Assembly (NCBI GenBank): GCA_964572845.1
Contig: CAZNFX010000006.1
Coordinates: 186,001 to 250,000 of the forward strand
Reading direction: 5' to 3'
Length of the DNA stretch: 64,000 bases
DNA from: Bin55 sp964572845
GTDB taxonomy: Bacteria; Pseudomonadota; Gammaproteobacteria; Pseudomonadales; Azotimanducaceae
Below, piece by piece: positions 28,082 to 36,593 of the stretch (position 1 is the stretch's first letter; each line of letters opens with the position of its first letter). Under the pieces are notes generated by a model, which was given only the letters and a program-made list of their open reading frames with translations, was not told the DNA's origin and did not search any database. Made by a program: the position numbers and the translations under genes.

Positions 28082-28642
28082 ATGCGACATTATGAAATAG
28101 TGTTCATCGTTCATCCTGACCAATCCGAACAGGTTCCAGGAATGATTGACCGGTACCGCGCCATGGTTGAACGCGAAGGCGGCGCAATCCATCGATGCGA
28201 GGATTGGGGACGCCGCCAGCTCGCGTATCCAATTTCCAAGATTCACAAGGGCCACTACGTTCTCATGAACATAGAGGCACCTTCGAGCGTTCTCGAGGAG
28301 TTCGAGAGCGCTTTTCGTTTCAATGACGCCGTGTTGCGAAACATGATCCTTAAGCGCAAGGCTCCCGAGACTGACAGGTCAAAGATCTACGAAGAGGAGC
28401 TCCGCGAGCAAGAGCGTGATCGTGAGCGTGAGCGACGCAGAGAGGAAGAGATGCAAGCTCGTCGCAAGGCTCGCGAGAAAGCCATGGAGCAAGACGAGGA
28501 AACGAACGACGAAATTTCTGCTGAGGAAGATCCTGAGGAGCGCAAGGAAGACAGCGATCAAGAAGATGATCAGTCTCCGGACTCGCTCAGTAAGTCAGAT
28601 GTAGATGCATCCGCTTCAGAAGAGAAGGTTGAGGAGTCATAG
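28082..28642 (+). CDS. rpsF: 30S ribosomal protein S6 with long charged tail
   Basis: S6 binds 16S rRNA with S18 on the platform. Residues 1-95 are the normal S6 fold (MRHYEIVFIVHPDQ at the start, WGRRQLAYPI in the middle). The protein is 186 residues against about 131-135 in E. coli. Residues about 97-137 are an Arg/Glu-rich predicted helix and about 138-186 are strongly acidic and Ser-rich. ATG 28082 follows AGGGAG (28071-28076); an in-frame start at 28064 would add six residues. In E. coli the S6 C terminus is extended with glutamates by RimK; here acid is encoded in the gene. Confidence 0.95.
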   Translation: MRHYEIVFIVHPDQSEQVPGMIDRYRAMVEREGGAIHRCEDWGRRQLAYPISKIHKGHYVLMNIEAPSSVLEEFESAFRFNDAVLRNMILKRKAPETDRSKIYEEELREQERDRERERRREEEMQARRKAREKAMEQDEETNDEISAEEDPEERKEDSDQEDDQSPDSLSKSDVDASASEEKVEES

Positions 28643-28644
28643 CG

Positions 28645-28875
28645 ATGGCCAGAAACTTTAGACGAAAGAGGTCCTGCCGGTTTACGGAAGAAGGCGTCAA
28701 GGAAATTGACTACAAGGATTTGGAGACTTTGCGTCAATACATCACCGAAACAGGCAAAATCGTGCCGGCCCGCATGATGGGAACCAGTGCAAGATATCAG
28801 CGTCAGCTGGCACGTGCGATCAAGCGCGCGCGCTATCTTGCCTTGTTGCCCTATACCGATCAGCATCACTCCTAG
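28645..28875 (+). CDS. rpsR: 30S ribosomal protein S18
   Basis: The 76-residue protein partners S6 in the small subunit. It shows the family's RKRSCRF opening, DYKDLETLRQYITETGKIVPAR and the C-terminal RQLARAIKRARYLALLPY region. It starts 2 nt after rpsF; no priB lies between the two, as outside enterics. Confidence 0.97.
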   Translation: MARNFRRKRSCRFTEEGVKEIDYKDLETLRQYITETGKIVPARMMGTSARYQRQLARAIKRARYLALLPYTDQHHS

Positions 28876-28886
28876 GGGTAGGAAGA

Positions 28887-29333
28887 ATGTACGTCTTGTT
28901 GTTGGACCGCGTCGCCAATCTCGGCGACCTCGGGGACGAAGTTCGAGTCAAACCGGGCTATGCGAGAAATTACTTGATCCCCAAGGGATTGGCACTAAAA
29001 GCAACCGATGACAACAGAAGGGTGTTTTCGGAACGTGAAGCCGAGCTGAAAGCCTTGGCAATCGAACGCCTTGAAGGTGCCGAGAAGCGAGCGGCCCTGC
29101 TCGATGATCTTGAAATCACGATCCTTGCTCGGTCGGTCGACGCCGGTCGACTGTACGGTTCTGTTGGTCCAGTAGAGATCGCCCGCGAAATATCGGATCT
29201 CGGAATTGAGGTCAATAAGAGCGAAGTGAAGATGGCGGGCGGCGTGATTCGCGAAGTTGGGGAGTACGACGTGGAGATCCACGTCCATGCTGACGTCTCC
29301 CGATCGGTACGTGTAATTGTGGAGCAAGAGTAG
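28887..29333 (+). CDS. rplI: 50S ribosomal protein L9
   Basis: L9 is the elongated two-domain protein at the base of the L1 stalk that helps keep frame. The 148-residue protein has the N-terminal domain with NLGDLGDEVRVKPGYARNYL and LIPKGLA, a connecting helix (about 40-75) and the C-terminal domain. Its length is normal for the family, and it ends the rpsF-rpsR-rplI operon. Confidence 0.97.
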   Translation: MYVLLLDRVANLGDLGDEVRVKPGYARNYLIPKGLALKATDDNRRVFSEREAELKALAIERLEGAEKRAALLDDLEITILARSVDAGRLYGSVGPVEIAREISDLGIEVNKSEVKMAGGVIREVGEYDVEIHVHADVSRSVRVIVEQE

Positions 29334-29356
29334 GCAGTTCAGAGCCTAAACAGAAC

Positions 29357-29365
29357 TTATCCACA
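29357..29365 (+). promoter_or_regulatory. Consensus DnaA box upstream of dnaB
   Basis: TTATCCACA matches the strongest DnaA box consensus exactly. It lies 24 nt after rplI and 141 nt before dnaB. I saw no cluster of further boxes here, so an origin is unlikely; DnaA control of dnaB is a reasonable inference. Confidence 0.5.
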
Positions 29366-29373
29366 AAGTTAGT

Positions 29374-29395
29374 CTAGACCCATTCGACGGTCTAG
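29374..29395. terminator. Hairpin between rplI and dnaB
   Basis: CTAGACC (29374-29380) pairs with GGTCTAG (29389-29395) around an 8-nt loop. No T-tract follows. It may end the ribosomal operon or serve as a palindromic operator next to the DnaA box. Confidence 0.35.
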
Positions 29396-29505
29396 CAAAG
29401 TACTAACCATATTCGTTTGTTAGCAGGCAAGAATTACGCTTGCCAGCTTGACTATTTCTTTACTAACATGAACATTAGAGTATCAAGGACGAACTCAATA
29501 CATCG

Positions 29506-31017
29506 ATGTCCGATAGCTACGACTCCAATCTAGACGATTATCTGGTAGACGAACAGGCAGATCAGATTCCTCGAGGACTGCCACATAGTGCGGATGCGGA
29601 AAGAGCGGTCTTGGCCTGCATCATGAAGGACGATACCGCGTGGGATAAGTTGACGGGACTCATTGAAGCTAGCGATTTCTACGAGCCGCGACATGTCAAG
29701 ATTTTCGAGGCGATGCATTTGCTTGCTACCCAAGGTAACCCATTGAACCAAGTCACTGTAAGCGACGCGCTGCGCAACGCGGACAAACTCAATGAAGTTG
29801 GTGGCTATCCCTATCTGTTCGAAATCAACGAGACAATGCACGACCCGCGCGTAGTTGAAACCTACGCCGAAATGATTCGGGGCACTGCGTTGAGACGAGA
29901 TCTCATTGGCGTAGCCAGCTACATCAAGAACATTGCAACGTTGCCCGGAGAACTCAAACCTGAGGACGTGTTGGCGGAATCGGAAACTAAAGTGCTTGCG
30001 CTGTCGAAGGATAAGACCGGAGAGAAGTTCCACCACAGTCTTGCCGAGGTACTAACGCCCACAGTTACCCAAATCGAACAACTCCGCGAATCGGGCGGCC
30101 GATTGCCTGGACTGCGATCGGGATTCTGGGACCTAGACGACTTGACAGGAGGTTTTCACAACAACGACCTGATCATTGTTGCAGGTCGTCCTTCGATGGG
30201 CAAGACATCGTTCGCGTTGAACATTTGCGAGCATGTGATCTTGGAAGAGAATCCCCGTCCAGTGCTTTTCTTTTCTCTTGAACAAGACCACGAGCAGCTT
30301 GTAATGCGCATGCTCGCGTCGCAGTCCTCGGTTGGATTCAACAAACTCGAACGTGCCGATCTGAATGCGCAACAGTGGAAGCAACTCGAAAGCGCGACCG
30401 GGATGCTGACAGCGAAGCCGTTTTTTGTTGTCGACAAACCCAGCATTTCTGTTGATGAAATGCGTTCCTACGCCAGGCGAGTCAGCCGAGAGATCAGGGC
30501 TCGCAATCGCAGACAACAAACCGTCGACAGTCCTGAACTGTCGCTCATCGTCGTCGATTATCTTCAATTGGTGCGAGCGTCGCGACGAATTGATTCACGT
30601 GTGCTCGAGCTAGGAGACATCACTCGGTCGCTGAAGACACTGGCAAAGGAGTTCAAGGTGCCGGTCATTGCGTTGTCGCAGCTCAATCGGAAGCTCGAAG
30701 AGAGAAACGACAAACGACCCAAGATGTCAGACTTGCGAGATAGTGGAGAGATTGAACAAGCAGCAGATTTAATCACTTTCATCTATCGCGACGAGGTTTA
30801 TGATGAGGAGACGGAGGATCGAGGCAAGGCCGAGATCATCGTTGCTAAGCACCGGAACGGACCTCGTGGAACCGTAAAGCTCAACTTCACGGAGCAATTG
30901 ATGAAGTTCGAGGGACCAGAAAGCGAATATGCATCCGAACGTCGATCTGGGGTGCCTGAGGAACCCAAGAACCGTCACGAAGCGGACGATGACGATTCCC
31001 CACCGCCGTGGGCCTAG
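29506..31017 (+). CDS. dnaB: Replicative DNA helicase DnaB
   Basis: DnaB is the hexameric 5'-3' helicase of the replisome. The 503-residue protein has the N-terminal helical collar domain (RGLPHSADAERAVLACIM), a linker, and the RecA-like domain with Walker A GRPSMGKTS near residue 228, Walker B LIVVDYLQL and KELKVPVI-type motif seen as KEFKVPVIALSQLNR. The C terminus is Pro/Asp-rich. No intein. Two small hairpins (31018-31028 and 31031-31044) follow the stop. Confidence 0.97.
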   Translation: MSDSYDSNLDDYLVDEQADQIPRGLPHSADAERAVLACIMKDDTAWDKLTGLIEASDFYEPRHVKIFEAMHLLATQGNPLNQVTVSDALRNADKLNEVGGYPYLFEINETMHDPRVVETYAEMIRGTALRRDLIGVASYIKNIATLPGELKPEDVLAESETKVLALSKDKTGEKFHHSLAEVLTPTVTQIEQLRESGGRLPGLRSGFWDLDDLTGGFHNNDLIIVAGRPSMGKTSFALNICEHVILEENPRPVLFFSLEQDHEQLVMRMLASQSSVGFNKLERADLNAQQWKQLESATGMLTAKPFFVVDKPSISVDEMRSYARRVSREIRARNRRQQTVDSPELSLIVVDYLQLVRASRRIDSRVLELGDITRSLKTLAKEFKVPVIALSQLNRKLEERNDKRPKMSDLRDSGEIEQAADLITFIYRDEVYDEETEDRGKAEIIVAKHRNGPRGTVKLNFTEQLMKFEGPESEYASERRSGVPEEPKNRHEADDDDSPPPWA

Positions 31018-31198
31018 GCCGCTTCGGCTCGGCAGATTGCTGCCAATGTAGTAACAGTTGAAGCACCCTGACAACGGTCAGGTAGATTCGCATCTGGTCG
31101 GGATGTAGGACTACTTCAACAGTCAGTTGTGCATACCTATTCGAACTTCCCTGCTCATAGTTGTATGATTTGACTCTCCTAAACCTCCCAAATACGAA

Positions 31199-32035
31199 GT
31201 GAAACCACAAGAATCATTTGCAAATCACGAACTCGAACACGACGTTGACATTGAGCCAGTAAGCGTGTCGCTGGGTGCTTGCGTACAGGGCATAGACGTG
31301 GGATCGGACGACTCTCAGGAGACTGTCGATCTCTTGCATGACTTAATGCTCAAGTATCACTTGCTGGTCATTCCAAACCAGCAACTTTCCGCGTTGGAAC
31401 TAGAAAAGTTCGGGCGACGGTGGGGTGAGTTGCTGACGCATCCGGCAACGAAGCATCGTGATACTCAGTATGTGCAGTGGATTGGAAGTTCCGAAGAAGG
31501 ACGGCAGTTTAAGTTTTTTCCTGGGTCGCACCCGGCTGGTGGCGGTTGGCACTCGGACATGACTTGGCATTCGACGCCGCCAAAATACACGGGGTTGCAT
31601 GCGCGACGGTTGCCAACTGCAGGAGGAGACACCATCTTTTCCAATCAGCACATGGCCTACGACACCTTGCCACAGACGCTAAAGGACGAGATTTCCGATA
31701 AGAAAGCTTTTCACACCGGCAAAGTATTTGGACCCGATGTGGAGGACTCCGTCCACCCGGTAGTGCGAACTCATGACGAATCAGGACGAAAAGCGCTCTT
31801 TGTGAACCCAAACTTCACGAAGTACGTCGTCGGCATGCCGTCAAACGAGAGCGAAGCACTTCTCTTTCGAATCTTCTCCCACTTCGTTCGACCAGAATTC
31901 ACCTATAGGCACAAGTGGAACGTAGACGATCTTGTGCTGTGGGACAACAGGTCAGTGATGCATTACGCGATTGCCGACTATAGTGAACGTCGAATAATGC
32001 ACCGCATTGTCGTCCAAGGAAACGTGCCCTACTAG
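31199..32035 (+). CDS. TauD/TfdA family Fe(II)/2-oxoglutarate dioxygenase
   Basis: This 278-residue enzyme should use Fe(II), 2-oxoglutarate and O2 to hydroxylate an unknown substrate. The iron triad is visible as GWHSDMTW (His and Asp) and a C-terminal MHRIVVQG histidine, with the 2-oxoglutarate arginine next to it in SERRIMHR. The order of motifs and length fit the TauD family (taurine, 2,4-D and related). GTG 31199 is the start. It stands alone between dnaB and radA, where an alanine racemase or nothing is more usual, and looks like an inserted accessory gene. No sulfonate transporter is nearby. Confidence 0.85.
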   Translation: MKPQESFANHELEHDVDIEPVSVSLGACVQGIDVGSDDSQETVDLLHDLMLKYHLLVIPNQQLSALELEKFGRRWGELLTHPATKHRDTQYVQWIGSSEEGRQFKFFPGSHPAGGGWHSDMTWHSTPPKYTGLHARRLPTAGGDTIFSNQHMAYDTLPQTLKDEISDKKAFHTGKVFGPDVEDSVHPVVRTHDESGRKALFVNPNFTKYVVGMPSNESEALLFRIFSHFVRPEFTYRHKWNVDDLVLWDNRSVMHYAIADYSERRIMHRIVVQGNVPY

Positions 32036-32216
32036 TCACTTCGCGCACTTCGAAAGTGCACCGTGTATTGTCCGGTTTTCACAGCTTTCCTCAAAGCGAT
32101 GTGTTATCATGTACAGACATTCAGTAAATTCGTGACTGAGCCAGTCCCCATCGTCTACACATAGACAACTATTTCGTCTCGGAGATGGTGCGGATGAGGT
32201 TGATGTCCGCCTCGAC

Positions 32217-33593
32217 GTGAAGACCAAGACTATATTTGCCTGTGCCAAGTGTGGTGCCACGCATTCCAAGTGGCAAGGCCAGTGCTCCGCATGCGGGGAA
32301 TGGAATTGTCTCGAAGAGATTGACGTTCCACGAACAAGCAAGCAAACAGCATCGGATGGAAGTGGGGGCTACAACGGTGGAGTGGCGACCATCACGCGAC
32401 TGTCGGAAGTTCGTACGGAAGCAAGCCAGCGAACGTCTACGGGGATGCAAGAGTTCGATCGCGTACTGGGAGGAGGGCTAGTTCCAGGTTCGGTTGTCTT
32501 GATCGGTGGCGATCCAGGAGCAGGAAAATCAACCCTGCTACTCCAAATGGCAGGCAATCTCGCACAAGAATCGTCGTGTCTATATGTAAGCGGCGAAGAA
32601 TCGATACAGCAGATCGCTGGACGTGCGGTTCGGCTGGGCATGGGCAGTACAAACGTCGAACTGGCTTCGCTTACGTCTGTGGGCCAGGTTAGCGAGCTCA
32701 TTCAACGAGAACGGCCATCCGTGGCCGTCATCGATTCGATACAGGTCATGTATGCAGACGAAATTGATAGTGTGCCGGGCAGCGTGACTCAGGTCCGTGA
32801 GTGCGCAGCACGCCTCACACGTTTGGCAAAGCAGTTGGAATGTACGATCGTGCTTGTTGGTCACGTCACCAAAGAAGGAAACCTCGCAGGACCAAAGGTG
32901 CTTGAACACATGATCGACTGCTTCGTCATGCTGGATTCGCCAGCAGGGAGTCGCTATCGAACTCTACGAGGCGTGAAGAACAGGTTTGGAGCGGTCAACG
33001 AACTTGGCGTGTTTGCCATGACTGATCGCGGACTCCGCGAAGTCTCCAATCCATCGGCCATTTTCTTGGAGCGTTCGGGTGATCCAGCCGCTGGTAGTGT
33101 TGTAACAGTTACCTGGGAGGGTACGCGACCGCTGCTTGTAGAGATTCAAGCGCTGGTGGACGATGTTCAGAGTGGCTACCCGCGCAGAGTTGCCGTCGGC
33201 CTGGACGCACAGCGTCTGGCTATGCACTTGGCAATCATGCATCGCCATTGTGGAATTTCGCTTGCAGATCAGGATGTATTCGCCAACGTGACCGGAGGCG
33301 TACGAGTGGGAGAGACTGCTGTCGATCTTGCCGTCTTGGTAGCGGTGTATTCCAGTTTTCGCAATCGACCGTTGCCACGCGATCTTGTTGTCTTTGGAGA
33401 ATTGGGCCTTACCGGCGAGATCCGTCCCGTTCCCAATGGTCAGGAGCGAATCCGCGAAGTTCAGAAGCATGGATTCACGAGAGTCATCGCGCCGTTAGCG
33501 AATCGCGCAAAGCGACCTGTTGCAGGGGTGGAGTTGGCGTTCGTCAAGTCACTGGGAGATGCGCTTGAGACATTGAGCAATATGTTCGACTAG
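32217..33593 (+). CDS. radA: DNA repair protein RadA
   Basis: RadA (Sms) is a RecA-related branch-migration helicase in recombination. The 458-residue protein has an N-terminal zinc finger (CAKC...CSAC, about residues 9-26), the ATPase domain with Walker A GGDPGAGKSTLL near residue 98, the RadA-specific KNRFG motif, and a C-terminal Lon-protease-like domain with GVRVGETAVDLAVLVA that lacks protease activity in the family. The start is GTG 32217, giving MKTKTIFACAKCG, close to relatives. Confidence 0.95.
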   Translation: MKTKTIFACAKCGATHSKWQGQCSACGEWNCLEEIDVPRTSKQTASDGSGGYNGGVATITRLSEVRTEASQRTSTGMQEFDRVLGGGLVPGSVVLIGGDPGAGKSTLLLQMAGNLAQESSCLYVSGEESIQQIAGRAVRLGMGSTNVELASLTSVGQVSELIQRERPSVAVIDSIQVMYADEIDSVPGSVTQVRECAARLTRLAKQLECTIVLVGHVTKEGNLAGPKVLEHMIDCFVMLDSPAGSRYRTLRGVKNRFGAVNELGVFAMTDRGLREVSNPSAIFLERSGDPAAGSVVTVTWEGTRPLLVEIQALVDDVQSGYPRRVAVGLDAQRLAMHLAIMHRHCGISLADQDVFANVTGGVRVGETAVDLAVLVAVYSSFRNRPLPRDLVVFGELGLTGEIRPVPNGQERIREVQKHGFTRVIAPLANRAKRPVAGVELAFVKSLGDALETLSNMFD

Positions 33594-33707
33594 ACAGCCG
33601 TCGACGCATTAGTGAAATTCAAGCGAAGGTGGAACACATTGCAATTCTTGAATCGCTGCGCGGTTCATAAAATACTCAATCTATCAACGTCCCTCTCAAG
33701 ACTCAGC

Positions 33708-34964
33708 ATGTTTAGCGGTTCAGCAAGTTTGCAAAACACCGATGCCTTGGTATGGAACGCGATTGCCGCTGAAACCGAGCGTCAAGAGCAACACATAGAG
33801 CTGATCGCTTCCGAAAACTATGCGTCCCCTGCAGTACTTCAAGCCCAGGGGTGCGTGATGACGAACAAGTATGCAGAGGGCTACCCCGGTCGACGCTACT
33901 ACGGTGGCTGTAATCATGTTGACACGGTCGAGTCGCTCGCCATGGAACGTGCGAAACAACTCTTCGGTGCTGATTTCGCTAACGTTCAACCACATTCGGG
34001 AAGTCAGGCAAACGCAGCAGCTTACATGGCGTTGCTGCAACCTGGCGATGTCGTCCTTGGGATGGGCTTGTCAGATGGCGGGCATCTAACCCATGGTTCG
34101 CCAGTCAACTTTTCCGGCAAGCTTTACAAGGCTGTGCAGTATGGAGTCGATCCGGACACCGGGAGACTAGACTTTGATGCTATTCACCAACTCGCGGAGC
34201 AGCATCGCCCCAAGCTGGTTGTGGCGGGATTTTCAGCTTACAGCCGAAAGATCGATTGGTCCAAGTTCAGAGACATCGCCGACTCCGTTGGTGCATATCT
34301 CCTGGTCGATATGGCGCATGTTGCCGGATTGGTGGCGGCGAATCTCTATCCCAATCCTGTAGCCATTGCGGACGTGACGACATCTACGACGCACAAGACT
34401 CTAGCGGGACCCCGGGGTGGGCTAATCCTAGCTCGCTCAAATCCAGATGTTGAGAAGAAGCTCAATTCATCCCTCTTTCCAGGCTCGCAGGGTGGACCGT
34501 TGATGCATGTAATCGCTGCAAAAGCGGTGTGCTTTCTGGAGGCGCTGTCCTCAGATTTTGTCGAGTACCAGAAAAAAGTTCTGTCAAATGCAAGAACCAT
34601 GGCCAACAGTTTTCAGGAACGCGGCTACAAGGTTGTTTCGGGAGGCACCGACAACCACTTGTTCCTAGTCGACTTGATTGCCAAGGAGCTGACAGGCAAG
34701 GCAGCCGATGCGGCGCTTGATAGCGCAAACATCACGGTCAACAAGAACACTGTCCCCAACGATCCCAGATCGCCCTTCGTGACGAGTGGATTGAGGATAG
34801 GAACACCTGCAGTCACGCGCCGGGGCTTCGGAGAGGAGGAATGCAGCAGTCTTGCGGGCTGGATGTGTGACATCCTCGATGACATTGAGAACGACAACAT
34901 GGTTGCATCCGTTCGGTTAAAGGTTCTTGAACTATGCAAGCGATTTCCGGTGTATAGCGATTAG
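33708..34964 (+). CDS. glyA: Serine hydroxymethyltransferase
   Basis: GlyA interconverts serine and glycine with tetrahydrofolate and supplies one-carbon units. The 418-residue product matches E. coli (417). It has LIASENYASPAVL, the YPGRRYYGGC loop, and the PLP-lysine motif TTHKTLAGPRGG (Lys230). ATG 33708 is chosen because upstream in-frame residues from 33612 are not homologous. No clear Shine-Dalgarno sequence is seen. Confidence 0.97.
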   Translation: MFSGSASLQNTDALVWNAIAAETERQEQHIELIASENYASPAVLQAQGCVMTNKYAEGYPGRRYYGGCNHVDTVESLAMERAKQLFGADFANVQPHSGSQANAAAYMALLQPGDVVLGMGLSDGGHLTHGSPVNFSGKLYKAVQYGVDPDTGRLDFDAIHQLAEQHRPKLVVAGFSAYSRKIDWSKFRDIADSVGAYLLVDMAHVAGLVAANLYPNPVAIADVTTSTTHKTLAGPRGGLILARSNPDVEKKLNSSLFPGSQGGPLMHVIAAKAVCFLEALSSDFVEYQKKVLSNARTMANSFQERGYKVVSGGTDNHLFLVDLIAKELTGKAADAALDSANITVNKNTVPNDPRSPFVTSGLRIGTPAVTRRGFGEEECSSLAGWMCDILDDIENDNMVASVRLKVLELCKRFPVYSD

Positions 34965-34982
34965 CTGGAGTACCCGCAACCG

Positions 34983-35001
34983 GCAATAGGGGAGCTATTG
35001 C
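34983..35001. terminator. Hairpin after glyA
   Basis: GCAATAG-GGGAG-CTATTGC is a perfect 7-bp stem starting 18 nt after the glyA stop. TCTC follows rather than a T-run. Probable but atypical terminator. Confidence 0.4.
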
Positions 35002-35083
35002 TCTCAATGAAAGTTCACGCTGCCACGTTGCAATTCCTATCCCACTTGAGTTCGAAAAAACCTCTTCGTAGCAAAGCGTGCCA

Positions 35084-36160
35084 ATGACCAACCCAGACGT
35101 GGACAGGCTATATCTCTTGACCGCAATTCGATTGGCGGAAAAAGGACTGTATTCGGTCACTCGAAACAATCCTAGGGTTGGCTGTCTGTTAGTGAAAAAC
35201 GGTCGAGTTATCGGCAGAGGCTTTCATCAGCGCGACGGAGACGACCATGCAGAGGTAGCAGCGCTAAAAAACGCCGAGGAATCGCCGAATGGAGCCACAG
35301 CTTATGTAAGTCTCGAGCCATGTTGCATACAAGGCAGGACGCCCCCGTGCACTCTAGCCCTAGTAGAAGCGGGGATCCGTCGTGTTGTATGTGCAGAGAG
35401 AGACCCCCATCCGGCCGTATTGGGCAAGGGAATTGAGAACCTAGAGCTATCGGGCATCGAGGTTTCTCTGCTCGAATTGGAGGAAACCCACCATCTGAAT
35501 CCTGGCTATAGGAAAAGGATTTCAAAGTCCATGCCCTACGTTCGGATCAAGACGGGAATGTCTTTGGACGGCAGAATTGCAATGTCCGATGGCGAGAGCC
35601 GATGGATTACAAACTCCAAAGCACGCTCAGATGTGCAGCGATTGCGCGCGCGCAGCGGCGCGATTATCTCTGGCATTGGAACGGTACTGCACGACGATCC
35701 CAAATTTACGGTGCGAGAAGATTGCTATGCAGGTAGTAGTCCCCTGCGTGTTATTTTCGATACCAATGGCCGATTGCCAGCGAATGCCGAGATGTTGCGT
35801 CACGAAGGCAACGTCATCGTAGTGTGCAATTCGAATGCGTCGGTTCCCAATGGAATTGAGAAATGGGTTCATTCGGGTGCCAGCGCGGACATAGCTGGTG
35901 TACTCTCACGATTAGCAGAAAGAGGCGTGAACGAGGTACTCGTAGAGGCTGGATCCAAAATGACCGGTTCCTTTGTTGCATCGTACTTGTGGGATGAAAT
36001 AGTTGTCTATGTCGCGCCAAAAATATTGGGCTCGAGCTCAATGCCGTTGGCGCAGCTCAATATTGATCGTCTTGCAGACAGCATTAAGGGTCGAGTGGAG
36101 TCGGCAGACCGAATCGGTCCAGACGTGCGTATTGTCATCACGAATATAGCAACGGATTGA
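35084..36160 (+). CDS. ribD: Bifunctional pyrimidine deaminase/reductase RibD
   Basis: RibD performs the deamination and side-chain reduction steps of riboflavin synthesis. The product of about 358 residues has an N-terminal zinc deaminase domain with HAEVAAL and PCCIQGRTPPC as ligands, and a C-terminal reductase domain (from about 145) with KTGMSLDGRIA and VLVEAGSKMTGSF. ATG 35084 is preferred to GTG 35078; neither has a good ribosome site. nusB follows after 7 nt with no ribE, ribBA or ribH between them. Confidence 0.94.
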   Translation: MTNPDVDRLYLLTAIRLAEKGLYSVTRNNPRVGCLLVKNGRVIGRGFHQRDGDDHAEVAALKNAEESPNGATAYVSLEPCCIQGRTPPCTLALVEAGIRRVVCAERDPHPAVLGKGIENLELSGIEVSLLELEETHHLNPGYRKRISKSMPYVRIKTGMSLDGRIAMSDGESRWITNSKARSDVQRLRARSGAIISGIGTVLHDDPKFTVREDCYAGSSPLRVIFDTNGRLPANAEMLRHEGNVIVVCNSNASVPNGIEKWVHSGASADIAGVLSRLAERGVNEVLVEAGSKMTGSFVASYLWDEIVVYVAPKILGSSSMPLAQLNIDRLADSIKGRVESADRIGPDVRIVITNIATD

Positions 36161-36167
36161 TTGCAGC

Positions 36168-36593
36168 ATGGACGTGTCTCCACGGTTTCGGCGACAAAGC
36201 AGGAGGGTGCTTCTGCAAGCTCTCTATCAGTGGGACATGGCGGGTTCAACCCAAATGGAGATTGTCGACTTCCTCACCGATGAAGGGTCGTTGGACAAAG
36301 CTGACAATCGCTACTTCAACGAATGTCTTCATGGTGTGATGCGAGGAGTCAAGGACTTGGACAGGGCTTATGAACCGTACCTTGACCGAGCTCTCAACGA
36401 ACTGAACCCGGTGGAGCGTGCTTGTTTGCGTGCAGGCAGCTATGAGCTGATTGAGCGCGACGACGTACCCACACGTGTGGTACTCAATGAATGGGTCGAA
36501 TTGGCCAAGATGTTTGGGGCACAGGACAGCTATCGCTACATCAATGCCGTGCTCGACGCTGTGGCACGAACCGCTCGGGATTCCGAAGAGTGA
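36168..36593 (+). CDS. nusB: Transcription antitermination factor NusB
   Basis: NusB with NusE/S10 binds boxA RNA and supports rRNA antitermination. The 141-residue all-helical protein shows RRVLLQALYQWDMAG at the N terminus and the late VVLNEWVELAKMFG block. It sits between ribD and thiL and overlaps thiL by 4 nt. Confidence 0.95.
   Translation: MDVSPRFRRQSRRVLLQALYQWDMAGSTQMEIVDFLTDEGSLDKADNRYFNECLHGVMRGVKDLDRAYEPYLDRALNELNPVERACLRAGSYELIERDDVPTRVVLNEWVELAKMFGAQDSYRYINAVLDAVARTARDSEE

Noticed and set aside
29334..29505. Possible replication origin because of a consensus DnaA box
   Set aside because: Only one box, no AT-rich repeat set, and dnaA/dnaN/gidA are not nearby.
36491..36589. Extension of thiL into nusB
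   Set aside because: Shadow of nusB; GTG 36590 gives the normal ThiL N terminus and a standard 4-nt overlap.
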